Part shown: positions 25,115-32,300 of the stretch, piece after piece
Layout: the number at the start of each line of letters is the position of its first letter
Position numbering within the stretch: position 1 is the stretch's first letter
Origin: Phycisphaerae bacterium
Lineage (GTDB): Bacteria > Planctomycetota > Phycisphaerae > Sedimentisphaerales > UBA12454
DNA: 64,000 bases
Direction of reading: 5' to 3'
NCBI GenBank assembly: GCA_041652575.1
Contig: JBAZHC010000001.1
Span: 124,001-188,000, forward strand
The notes under the pieces: generated by a model
Seen by the model: only the letters and a program-made list of their open reading frames with translations
Database searches by the model: none
What the model was told of the DNA's origin: nothing
Made by a program: the position numbers and the translations under genes

Positions 25115-25396
25115 ATAGCAGAAGGAGAAAAAGGAGCTCGTTAAAATAGCGTCTCGCCCCAAGGCGAGCAAGCTTCTGGCCTCCAACAAAAACATAAGAA
25201 ATGAAAGTGAAATGTGCAAATCAGACGGTAAAAAATTTTTAAAATTGTGGAATTTGTTTAAAATCAGCGAGATTATGGGACGGTTTTGCATTTAAGATTT
25301 AAAAATTGAAGATTTAAGGAATGTCTTTGGCGAGGTTTTCTTATGTATTCTCGGCCGTAGGCCGATTCCTCAATTCTTCAATTTTCAATTTTTCTG

Positions 25397-25446
25397 GATT
25401 CCCGCCCCCGCCTGCGCGAGGGTGACATTCCTTCGCGGGAATGACA
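25397..25446. repeat. GATTCCCGC dispersed inverted repeat, copy B
   Basis: Begins GATTCCCGCCCCCGCC and ends TTCGCGGGAATGACA; the ends pair. It lies just after the thymidylate synthase gene (minus strand) and may help end its transcript. Confidence 0.7.
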
Positions 25447-25460
25447 GAAAAGGCGTTAGT

Positions 25461-26333
25461 TTATCCTTTGGCCTTTGCGTACCAATCGGGGTCCTGGGCA
25501 AGTTTTTCCTTCGCCTCGGCAGTCATCATGGCAAAGGCAGGATGTGAAGATTCCCAGGAGCGTTTTTTGAAATCGCCATCTCTCATTTTTTCCACCTCGG
25601 CGGCGGCATCCTTGAAATAACTGCCGTAAATGTGCAGCGAATCGGTAATGTCAACGTATCTGCCGACCCTGACAGGTTTGCGGATTATTTTGGAGATTTT
25701 TTCGGCGATGAGCCGTTGAAGGTCCGTCAGGGCGTAAACATTCATAAACCATGCTTTATATAAATCCCTGCTTCGCCAGTGGGTGTTCATATTCAGGCAG
25801 AAACTTTTGTCTGGATTTTCAATCAGCCTGCACCATATTCTTTGAAGGCATGGCGGGTCGTCTGTTTTGACATCGGCAGTCGGCATCCAGGTAATCGCCT
25901 GTGCGCGTCTGGTATATGCAGTGGCGGCGAGAGAATCGATTATATATTCAATCTGATTGATTGAGGTAAAAGGCTTAGGGGACCTGGGATTCCTGATGTC
26001 CTCGACTGGACAATAGGCGAAGAGCCTTTCGTGATAAGTATAAGTCCATTTTCCTGCAGCGGGGTCAATCCAGTGGTCGTGAATTCCGTCGACAACTTCC
26101 TGCCGATAGGCTTCAAGCTCTTCGGGGCCGCCGGGGAAATTTTTGTGTATTCGAGGCTCGGCAAAAGGATTTACAACGGTAATCATCGCAGTGGCGTCTT
26201 TGCTGGGCGGGTCGGTGGATTTATCGTACTGGGTTTTAATCTCAAGGCCGTTGTCCCATACCGCCAGAACCGCCGCTTCCCATGCCTCAGGCAGACAACT
26301 CGCCTCGATATTGATTACAGGTATGTTTTCCAT
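25461..26333 (-). CDS. Divergent thymidylate synthase family protein
   Basis: 290 residues. The ThyA-family core is visible: PPCLQRIWCRLI with the nucleophile-position Cys, LNMNTHWRSRD (dUMP phosphate-binding Arg), ALTDLQRLIAEKI and DITDSLHIYGSY. It would methylate dUMP, or hydroxymethylate a pyrimidine nucleotide, with a folate cofactor. The sequence is far from E. coli ThyA and nearer to archaeal-type members; the N-terminal 90 residues are not typical. It is monocistronic. Confidence 0.75.
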   Translation of the reverse strand: MENIPVINIEASCLPEAWEAAVLAVWDNGLEIKTQYDKSTDPPSKDATAMITVVNPFAEPRIHKNFPGGPEELEAYRQEVVDGIHDHWIDPAAGKWTYTYHERLFAYCPVEDIRNPRSPKPFTSINQIEYIIDSLAATAYTRRAQAITWMPTADVKTDDPPCLQRIWCRLIENPDKSFCLNMNTHWRSRDLYKAWFMNVYALTDLQRLIAEKISKIIRKPVRVGRYVDITDSLHIYGSYFKDAAAEVEKMRDGDFKKRSWESSHPAFAMMTAEAKEKLAQDPDWYAKAKG

Positions 26334-26360
26334 CTTTCCTACCTCCGTGCAGAATAATTT

Positions 26361-27947
26361 TTACAGTCCAAGCTCTTCGTTAGTAATGCCGAAACGGTCA
26401 CGAAATCTTTCTGGTACGTTACGCATAAGTATTCGAGCCTGCTCGGCATATTTTGTATTGGGGTAATTTTTTATTACCGTTCGGCACATTTCAATTGGTT
26501 TTGCATAAGTATGATGTTGAAGCCTGTTACCGATTTTGAAAAAGGTTCTGGCATTCTCAAGAAGCTGTATCGCCTGATAGTCATTTTCGGTAAATTCCTC
26601 ATCCGGCGCATTTTTATTTACGACAGGCTGCTGTGGTGTTTGAACGGTGCGACTGTTTTGGTTGGCATCTTTTACGGCAGCGGTCTGCTTAGGTTCATTC
26701 GGCTCTGCCGCGGGCGGGGTCAAAATCTGAACCGGCGCAACCGGAGCATCGGCCTGAGACTGCGGCTGATTAGGTTCATTGGGTTCGCCGGGCTTGTTTG
26801 GTTCGTTGGGCTCGGCAAACTCCTGAGGATTGTTTAAAATATTACCGATAATCATCCGCGGCAGAAAATTATTAACATCGCCGACATATCTGATTGTGGA
26901 ATCCGGGCCTACGACTACAAGCATCGGCTTGTCGGGACTGGCGGCAAGAAACGAAGTTACTTTTTCCTGCAACTGGGCTAAAGGTGCGGCAATGGGCCAT
27001 GGTTGAGGATTTTTGGCCAGCCAGTTTTCAAAATTCTTTGTTTTTGAAATGTCATTAAGATTAATTCCGAAGAAGACGGCTTTTGTGTTTTTAAACCGGC
27101 TCTGTAATTGCGAAAAGGCTTCAAGGGCAGGTGTTGGCCTGGCCTGATACGGCTGCTGTTCGACTATGATTTCCGGCGGAGTATTCGGCTCATTTGTTTC
27201 GGCCGGTTTAGGCGTTTCCTTTGGCGCGAAATAATCCAGGTCATTAGCGTCAATTTTCCAAAGAAGCAAACACAGGACGTCTTTGACAGGCTTATCTGTC
27301 ATCGCAGACGGCGGACGAATATCAAAAACTTTGCCGAGCAGGTCGGCGCGAATACTGTTGATATCAATGTCCAACTGGTCGGAAGGAAATTGCTGATACG
27401 ATTGGAAATCCTCACTTTGCGAGTCTGATTCTGTTGTTTCCCCGCGGCCAATGAGAGCTGCGGTCGCTAAACTGTAATCCTTATAAATCAGAGAAAGACC
27501 AAGATTAGTTTTTGTAACATTCGAATTTATCGGAGCACTCTTTTTACCCAAAACCGCCTGCTTCATCGCCTTGTCCGGCTTTTGGTCGAAATAATAAACC
27601 CATGACGCAAGAGTGTAATATACGGCTTTTTGCTGCTCATTGAATACAGGCGCGAACTTTCTGTTGCGGGCAATGTTCTTGAGACCGGCATTAAGATTCG
27701 GCTCGTCCGGTGCCTGGCCGAAATTAACATAGGCAATAAATTTTGCACATTCAGCTTCAACTTCAGGTGCGGCTGCGGCAGCTTCCTGCTGGAACAGCTG
27801 CCTCTTTTCCATGATAGCCTGCGCTTTCGGACTTAACGGCCTTGGCTGCGGCGGATCAGCAGCCTGTACCGAAACATTGAAGATATAAGGAGTAATGATA
27901 GCAAAGATAAAAAAAACGACTTTCGACGGATTTCCGAATTTTCTCAT
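26361..27947 (-). CDS. Secreted protein with thioredoxin-like domain and Pro-Asn-Glu linker
   Basis: 528 residues: signal peptide (VVFFIFAIITPYIFNVSVQA), a helical N-terminal region (25-150), a thioredoxin-like domain (about 265-365; AVFFGINLNDISKTKNFENW, MLVVVGPDSTIRYVGDV) without an active CxxC, a low-complexity stretch of EPNEPNKPGEPNEPNQP and similar repeats, and a TPR-like tail (QLLENARTFFKIGNRL...NTKYAEQARILM). Such Asn-Glu-Pro linkers recur in this genome's exported proteins. It probably scaffolds or senses in the periplasm; no enzyme activity is evident. Confidence 0.65.
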   Translation of the reverse strand: MRKFGNPSKVVFFIFAIITPYIFNVSVQAADPPQPRPLSPKAQAIMEKRQLFQQEAAAAAPEVEAECAKFIAYVNFGQAPDEPNLNAGLKNIARNRKFAPVFNEQQKAVYYTLASWVYYFDQKPDKAMKQAVLGKKSAPINSNVTKTNLGLSLIYKDYSLATAALIGRGETTESDSQSEDFQSYQQFPSDQLDIDINSIRADLLGKVFDIRPPSAMTDKPVKDVLCLLLWKIDANDLDYFAPKETPKPAETNEPNTPPEIIVEQQPYQARPTPALEAFSQLQSRFKNTKAVFFGINLNDISKTKNFENWLAKNPQPWPIAAPLAQLQEKVTSFLAASPDKPMLVVVGPDSTIRYVGDVNNFLPRMIIGNILNNPQEFAEPNEPNKPGEPNEPNQPQSQADAPVAPVQILTPPAAEPNEPKQTAAVKDANQNSRTVQTPQQPVVNKNAPDEEFTENDYQAIQLLENARTFFKIGNRLQHHTYAKPIEMCRTVIKNYPNTKYAEQARILMRNVPERFRDRFGITNEELGL

Positions 27948-28046
27948 AATTTGTCCACTTTTCCCTAAAATAAGCTTATACTATAATACCATAATACCAT
28001 TATTTTTTTAGCTGAAAAGTTAAAAAAACCGGTAGTAAAAAGGTAT

Positions 28047-28076
28047 TTGACAATATGGTTTTGTAGTCCATAATAT
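28047..28076 (+). promoter_or_regulatory. Putative promoter of ribE
   Basis: TTGACA (28047-28052), an 18-base spacer and TAATAT (28071-28076), about 20 bases before the ribE start. The leader is too short for an FMN riboswitch. Confidence 0.55.
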
Positions 28077-28097
28077 CTGTAATTTATTGAGGTTGCG

Positions 28098-28766
28098 ATG
28101 TTTACAGGATTGATAGAGTGTGTTTGTAATGTAGTTTCTACTGTCCGGCAGGGCGGTGGGATGAGACTGGGCATAAATCTGGGCCAAGCTGTAAAATGCG
28201 GCGACAGTATCGCTATTAACGGGGCTTGTCTGACAGTTGCTGTCATTAAAGGAAATATAGTTGAATTCGACGTAAGCGGCGAGACATTGACGAATACTAC
28301 GCTTGGAAATTTGAAGTCAGGTTCGCCGGTGAATGCAGAAAGAGCAATGTCGGCCAACGACAGATTCGGCGGACATTTCGTACAGGGGCATATAGACGCG
28401 ACGGGCAAAATTAAAAAAATCGAAAAGAAGGGAGACTTTTGGCAGTTTGCTTTCGAATCGCCAAAAGAAATTTTGGATTACATTGTGCCAAAAGGCTCAA
28501 TCACAATCGACGGGGTAAGTCTTACAATCGCCGATATCGAAAGAAACAATTTCAGCACAGCAATTATTCCTGCTACTTTCGAAAATACTATTTTCAGGAA
28601 TTACAGGGTCGGCGATTCGGTCAATATCGAAACGGACATACTCTGCAGAATCGTGAAAAAACAACTCGAAAATATTTCCGCCTCCGCCAGGGCTATGGCG
28701 GACAGGCTGCCGAATAAATCAAACCTTACCATTGATAAATTGAAAAATTTTGGATTTTGCTTATGA
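28098..28766 (+). CDS. ribE: Riboflavin synthase, alpha chain
   Basis: 222 residues with two lumazine-binding barrels: MFTGLIECVCNV...GACLTV...SGETLTNTTLG and GHFVQGHIDATGKI...VSLTIADIE...ATFENTIFRNYRVGD (quoted in part). It dismutates two dimethylribityllumazine molecules to riboflavin. The last 25 residues (SASARAMADRLPN...) exceed the normal end and are encoded partly by a CCGCCA/TGGCGG repeat, so the tail was extended by repeat insertion. No other rib gene is nearby. Confidence 0.95.
   Translation: MFTGLIECVCNVVSTVRQGGGMRLGINLGQAVKCGDSIAINGACLTVAVIKGNIVEFDVSGETLTNTTLGNLKSGSPVNAERAMSANDRFGGHFVQGHIDATGKIKKIEKKGDFWQFAFESPKEILDYIVPKGSITIDGVSLTIADIERNNFSTAIIPATFENTIFRNYRVGDSVNIETDILCRIVKKQLENISASARAMADRLPNKSNLTIDKLKNFGFCL
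28684..28701. repeat. CCGCCA/TGGCGG palindromic repeat inside ribE
   Basis: CCGCCA-gggcta-TGGCGG, part of a longer GCCTCCGCCAGGGCTATGGC element typical of GC-rich dispersed repeats in related genomes. It encodes the alanine-rich SARAMAD segment of the RibE tail. Confidence 0.6.
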
Positions 28767-28812
28767 AGTCACAAATTGTGACCTCAGAATATAAATTTAA
28801 CGGAATAGAGAA

Positions 28813-29355
28813 ATGGCAACAGAAAACGCGATAGTTCCTGTAGAACGGATTCAACAGTATATTTATGTTATTCGCGGTCATAAGGTTATGATAGATAGTG
28901 ATTTGGCGTTACTCTATGGGGTAGAGACTAAGGTTTTGGTCAGAGCGGTAAAGCGAAATATAGACCGTTTTCCTGAAGATTTTATGTTTCAGCTTTCGAG
29001 GTCAGAATTTGAAAATTTGAGGTGCCAAATTGACACCTCAAAAATCGGTCGAGGAGGACGAAGATATGCTCCTTATGCTTTTACAGAACAAGGTGTTGCA
29101 ATGTTATCAAGCGTGCTGAAGAGTAAGCGAGCTATTGAGGTTAACATCGCGATTATGCGGACATTTGTAAAGCTGCGTCAGATTTTGGCTGATAATATCG
29201 CACTCAGGCGCAAACTCGAAGAACATGATGAAAAAATTAAATATATTTTCAGAATTTTAGGTGATATGCTTGAAAAAAATGAAAAACCCAGAAAACGGAT
29301 AGGCTATCAAACTGAAATGGAAGGCCATAAAAAGGTTAAAAAAAATAAAAATTGA
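28813..29355 (+). CDS. ORF6N domain protein
   Basis: 180 residues. The N-terminal 90 match the ORF6N family (IQQYIYVIRGHKVMIDSDLALLYGV, FPEDFMFQLSRSEFENL, YAPYAFTEQGVAML; quoted in part), DNA-binding-type domains spread by phages and mobile elements. A coiled coil and a Lys-rich tail follow. A repeat lies immediately after the gene. It is probably an accessory gene of phage origin inserted between ribE and pdxA. Confidence 0.85.
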   Translation: MATENAIVPVERIQQYIYVIRGHKVMIDSDLALLYGVETKVLVRAVKRNIDRFPEDFMFQLSRSEFENLRCQIDTSKIGRGGRRYAPYAFTEQGVAMLSSVLKSKRAIEVNIAIMRTFVKLRQILADNIALRRKLEEHDEKIKYIFRILGDMLEKNEKPRKRIGYQTEMEGHKKVKKNKN

Positions 29356-29397
29356 TTCCCGCTCCCGAAGGGACGCAAGCGTTTCGCGGGAATGACA
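29354..29397. repeat. GATTCCCGC dispersed inverted repeat, copy C
   Basis: GATTCCCGCTCCCGAAGGGA...TTCGCGGGAATGACA; starts at the stop codon of the ORF6N gene. Confidence 0.7.
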
Positions 29398-29410
29398 ATG
29401 ATGGTGTAAA

Positions 29411-30475
29411 TTGCCTGAGAACAATCATAAAAATTCAGATGAACAAATAGTAATCGGCATAACGATGGGCGAGCCTTTGGGTATCGGGCCGGAGATTATC
29501 GTCAAGGCCCTGTATGACCCGTTTGTCCGGCGGGGAGCGAAATTCATCATATTCGGAATGGATGAGTTTCTTGAATACGCCGCCGACCTTGCGGAAATAG
29601 AACCATTCTGGGGCAGATGCCAGCATGAAAAAATAAGCAGAGATTACCCGCGTAATATTATTATCGCCGATTACGACGATTATTCGGTTCCGATGTTCGT
29701 AAAAGGGCCGAGCAAAGCAGGCGGTGAAGCGTCGCTGAGATTCTGTATCGATGCCATCGATGCGGCAAAGACAGGCATAATAGACGCAGTTGTTACGGCA
29801 CCGATAAGCAAGACGAGCTGGAAACAGGCAGAGGCCGAATGGCCGGGACATACGGAACTTTTGGCGGCAATGTGCAAAAGCCCGAGAAAGGCGATGATGT
29901 TTGCGGCAGGGCCGCTGAAAATCGCACTTGCGACAATTCATGAAGCACTGTTCGACCTTCGGAATAAATTCACAATCGGCTGTGTTTACGAGCCGATAGA
30001 TTTACTCAATACCGCGCTGCAGGAATATTTCGGGATTAAAAATCCGCATATAGCGGTAGCGGCGCTGAATCCGCACGCGGGCGAAAACGGACAATTCGGC
30101 GATGAAGAACAAAGGATAATCAGCCCCGCGATTTTGATTGCACAGGAAATGGGAATCAAATGCTCCGGGCCATATCCTGCCGATACGCTTTTTGTCAGGG
30201 CGGCGGCGGGCGAATTCGACGGCGTTGTCGCGATGTACCACGACCAGGGAATGATACCGGTTAAACTGCTTGCGTTCAAAGATGCGGTTAATGTTACAAT
30301 AGGGCTGCCGATTATCCGTACGTCGCCGGCGCACGGAACGGCGTTCGATATCGCAGGCAAAGGCATCGCGGATGAGTCGAGTATGAAGGCGGCGATTAAA
30401 CTTGCGGTAGAAATGGCAAGAACAAAAAAACAGAACACAGCATTCAGGACTCAGGACGCAGAAGCAAAGAAGTAA
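29411..30475 (+). CDS. pdxA: 4-hydroxythreonine-4-phosphate dehydrogenase
   Basis: 354 residues. PdxA oxidises 4-phosphohydroxy-threonine in the pyridoxal phosphate pathway. Motifs: GITMGEPLGIGPEI, WPGHTELLAAMC, ATIHEAL, LNPHAGENGQFGDEE and MYHDQGMIPVKLLAF, which carry the metal-binding His/Asp. The start is a TTG at 29411 with no good ribosome site; the conserved core begins 17 residues later. The tail after residue 340 is not conserved. Confidence 0.95.
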   Translation: MPENNHKNSDEQIVIGITMGEPLGIGPEIIVKALYDPFVRRGAKFIIFGMDEFLEYAADLAEIEPFWGRCQHEKISRDYPRNIIIADYDDYSVPMFVKGPSKAGGEASLRFCIDAIDAAKTGIIDAVVTAPISKTSWKQAEAEWPGHTELLAAMCKSPRKAMMFAAGPLKIALATIHEALFDLRNKFTIGCVYEPIDLLNTALQEYFGIKNPHIAVAALNPHAGENGQFGDEEQRIISPAILIAQEMGIKCSGPYPADTLFVRAAAGEFDGVVAMYHDQGMIPVKLLAFKDAVNVTIGLPIIRTSPAHGTAFDIAGKGIADESSMKAAIKLAVEMARTKKQNTAFRTQDAEAKK

Positions 30476-30487
30476 AAAAATACAAAT

Positions 30488-31372
30488 ATGCAGACAAAAA
30501 CGGATATACAAAGGTTATTGACGGAGGCGGGGGTTGAGCCGAATAAACGGCTCGGACAGCATTTTCTCATCGACCTGAATCTTATGGAACTGCTGCTTAC
30601 AAACGCGGCCATAACCGAAAATGATATAGTCCTCGAAGTCGGAACAGGAACCGGTTCCTTAACAGGCGAACTTGCCAAAAGGGCAGGGAAACTTATAGCG
30701 GTCGAATGTGATGAGGTTTTGGCAGAGGTGACAAAACAACATCTTCGTAACGCGAAAAATTTCGAGATTATAATCGCCGATGTTCTTGAGAATAAAAATA
30801 CAATCAATCACGAAGTAATTCAAAAACTTCAGAATGCACAGGAAGAAATTTTCGGCCGGGTTCTTCTTGTCGCTAACCTGCCGTATAATGTCGCCTCGTC
30901 AGTAATGCTTAATCTTTTAGACGGGCCGGTAACTGCCGATTCGATGATTGTGACAGTGCAGAAAGAGGTCGCGATGCGGATGGCCGCGGCGCCTGGCAGC
31001 GAAGATTACGGGATACTAAGTATTTTTCTTGCTGCGATGGGACATTGCAAAGTTTTGAGAAAACTGTCGCCCAAGGTGTTCTGGCCGATGCCGCAGGTCG
31101 ATTCGGCAATGGTGCGATTCGACAGAGACCAGAAAAAAATAGATGAAATTCATAATATCGAACTGTTCAAACAGGCGGTAAATCTGTTTATGGGGCATCG
31201 GCGGAAAATGATGAGGGCCTGCGTTAAATACGCGGAAGGAAAACTAGCCGGCATTCATAACTGGGAAGATATTTTCACAAGGGCCTTTGTCGAGCCGCAT
31301 CACAGGCCGGAAGAATTAAGCGGGATAGATTATATCTCGATAGCAAATCTATGTAATGAAACACTTGGATAG
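30488..31372 (+). CDS. rsmA: 16S rRNA dimethyladenosine transferase
   Basis: RsmA (KsgA) dimethylates two adenines in the 16S rRNA 3' hairpin. 294 residues with LGQHFLIDLNLM, the SAM loop VLEVGTGTGSLTGELAKRAG, and NLPYNVAS, the catalytic NLPY motif. It begins 12 bases after pdxA. The stop TAG is supplied by the edge of the 31370-31451 inverted repeat. Confidence 0.95.
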   Translation: MQTKTDIQRLLTEAGVEPNKRLGQHFLIDLNLMELLLTNAAITENDIVLEVGTGTGSLTGELAKRAGKLIAVECDEVLAEVTKQHLRNAKNFEIIIADVLENKNTINHEVIQKLQNAQEEIFGRVLLVANLPYNVASSVMLNLLDGPVTADSMIVTVQKEVAMRMAAAPGSEDYGILSIFLAAMGHCKVLRKLSPKVFWPMPQVDSAMVRFDRDQKKIDEIHNIELFKQAVNLFMGHRRKMMRACVKYAEGKLAGIHNWEDIFTRAFVEPHHRPEELSGIDYISIANLCNETLG

Positions 31373-31451
31373 CCACAAAGACACAAAGGCACTAAGAAAA
31401 AAGATATAAAATATAATAAAATTACTTTGTGTCTTGGTGTCTTCGTGGCTA
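31370..31451. repeat. TAGCCAC inverted repeat between convergent genes
   Basis: Arms TAGCCACAAAGACACAAAGG... (31370-31396) and ...CTTGGTGTCTTCGTGGCTA (31425-31451) pair around an AT-rich loop. Each end supplies a TAG: the stop of rsmA on plus and of the fumarase gene on minus. It should act as a bidirectional terminator. A second full copy is at 63107-63180. Confidence 0.85.
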
Positions 31452-32300
31452 TATTTCGACAGAAGCGTGGCGATGGGCGTGACACTCGATATTGACAGCG
31501 ACAGGAAGCGAGGCGATGTGGCAGGGGGCGGTTTCAATCAGGACAGATAAAGCGGTTGTATCGCCGCCGAGGCCTGCGGGACCGACGCCAAGTAAATTTA
31601 TTTTCTTCAGGAGCCGTTTTTCCATCTCGGCGTAAAACGTATCTGCATTGTGCGAATTCAAATTTCTTGTTAGTGCTTTTTTGCTCAGGAGGCAACACTG
31701 CTCGAAATCACCGCCGAGACCTACGCCGATGACAAACGGCGGGCAGGCATCAGCGCCGGCATCGGCAACTGTTTTTACAATCCAATCGGAAATTTTTTCG
31801 GCACTGTCGGTCGGGAGAAACATTTTGAACTGACTTTTGTTTTCACATCCGCCGCCTTTGGCCATCAGTGTTATTTTGATTTTGTCGCCGGGGATAATTT
31901 CAGTGTGAATAACCGCTGGGGTGTTTGTGCCGGTGTTTTTTCTTTCGTTAAGAGGCTGGGAAACGATGCTTTTTCTTAAAAATCCCTTTTCGTAACCACC
32001 TGCTACGACTGGGGTTATGGCATCGACGATAGTTTTGTCCTCTGGTTCTATTTTTACCTGGGAGCCTAACTGGACAAACGCAACGGCCAGGCCTGTGTCC
32101 TGACAAATGGGAATTTGTTTTTCTTTTGCTATTTTCGCGTTTTCGATAAGCTGATTAAGGATTTTTTTCGCAGATGCACTGGACTCTTTTTCCGCGGCAT
32201 CTGTCAATGCGGACAAAACATCCTGCGGCAGTTCAACGCTGCCGGCTGCGCAGAGTTTTTCAACTTCCGAAACGATTTTTTCAAAAGGTACGGTTCTCAT
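31449..32300 (-). CDS. Class I fumarate hydratase, alpha subunit
   Basis: 283 residues. Matches the N-terminal subunit of Fe-S fumarases/tartrate dehydratases: PICQDTGLAVAFVQLG with the cluster Cys, PAVIHTEIIPGDKI, MAKGGGCENKSQFKMF and PPFVIGVGLGGDFEQC. Two-subunit enzymes need a beta subunit, which is not in the window. The ATG overlaps the stop of the upstream propeller gene by four bases (ATGA), so translation is coupled. Confidence 0.93.
   Translation of the reverse strand: MRTVPFEKIVSEVEKLCAAGSVELPQDVLSALTDAAEKESSASAKKILNQLIENAKIAKEKQIPICQDTGLAVAFVQLGSQVKIEPEDKTIVDAITPVVAGGYEKGFLRKSIVSQPLNERKNTGTNTPAVIHTEIIPGDKIKITLMAKGGGCENKSQFKMFLPTDSAEKISDWIVKTVADAGADACPPFVIGVGLGGDFEQCCLLSKKALTRNLNSHNADTFYAEMEKRLLKKINLLGVGPAGLGGDTTALSVLIETAPCHIASLPVAVNIECHAHRHASVEI

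Larger units (their letters stand above)
24676..25230 (-). ncRNA. Candidate tandem structured RNA unit(s)
   Basis: On the minus strand two related units each carry TTGCAY-N17-TATGNT (25191-25219; 24994-25022), a purine/pyrimidine tract with CTTCTTCTC or CTCCTTC and a hairpin GTGCTTCCTGCCTTGGGG...CCAGGGCAGG (25078-25114; 24894-24929). A further structured part (24760-24835) and a terminator (24676-24703) follow. I could not match it to tmRNA, SRP RNA, RNase P or 6S RNA. The exact ends are not visible. Confidence 0.35.
24442..25460. other. One-kilobase non-coding region between nrdR and the thymidylate synthase gene
   Basis: No credible protein gene. It contains a minus-strand terminator (24676-24703), a region with crossing complementary segments (24760-24835), two copies of a CCTGCC/GGCAGG hairpin with promoter-like motifs (see the ncRNA candidate), a CTCGCC/GGCGAG variant hairpin near 25155, AT-rich AAGATTTAAAAATT repeats and a GATTCCCGC repeat. 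Minus-strand open frames here are built from the repeats. Confidence 0.7.

Noticed and set aside
24986..25291. 101-residue minus-strand open frame
   Set aside because: It spans duplicated hairpins and promoter-like motifs in a non-coding region; the composition is not protein-like.
27948..28097. FMN riboswitch upstream of ribE
   Set aside because: The distance from promoter to start is about 20 bases, too short for the aptamer.
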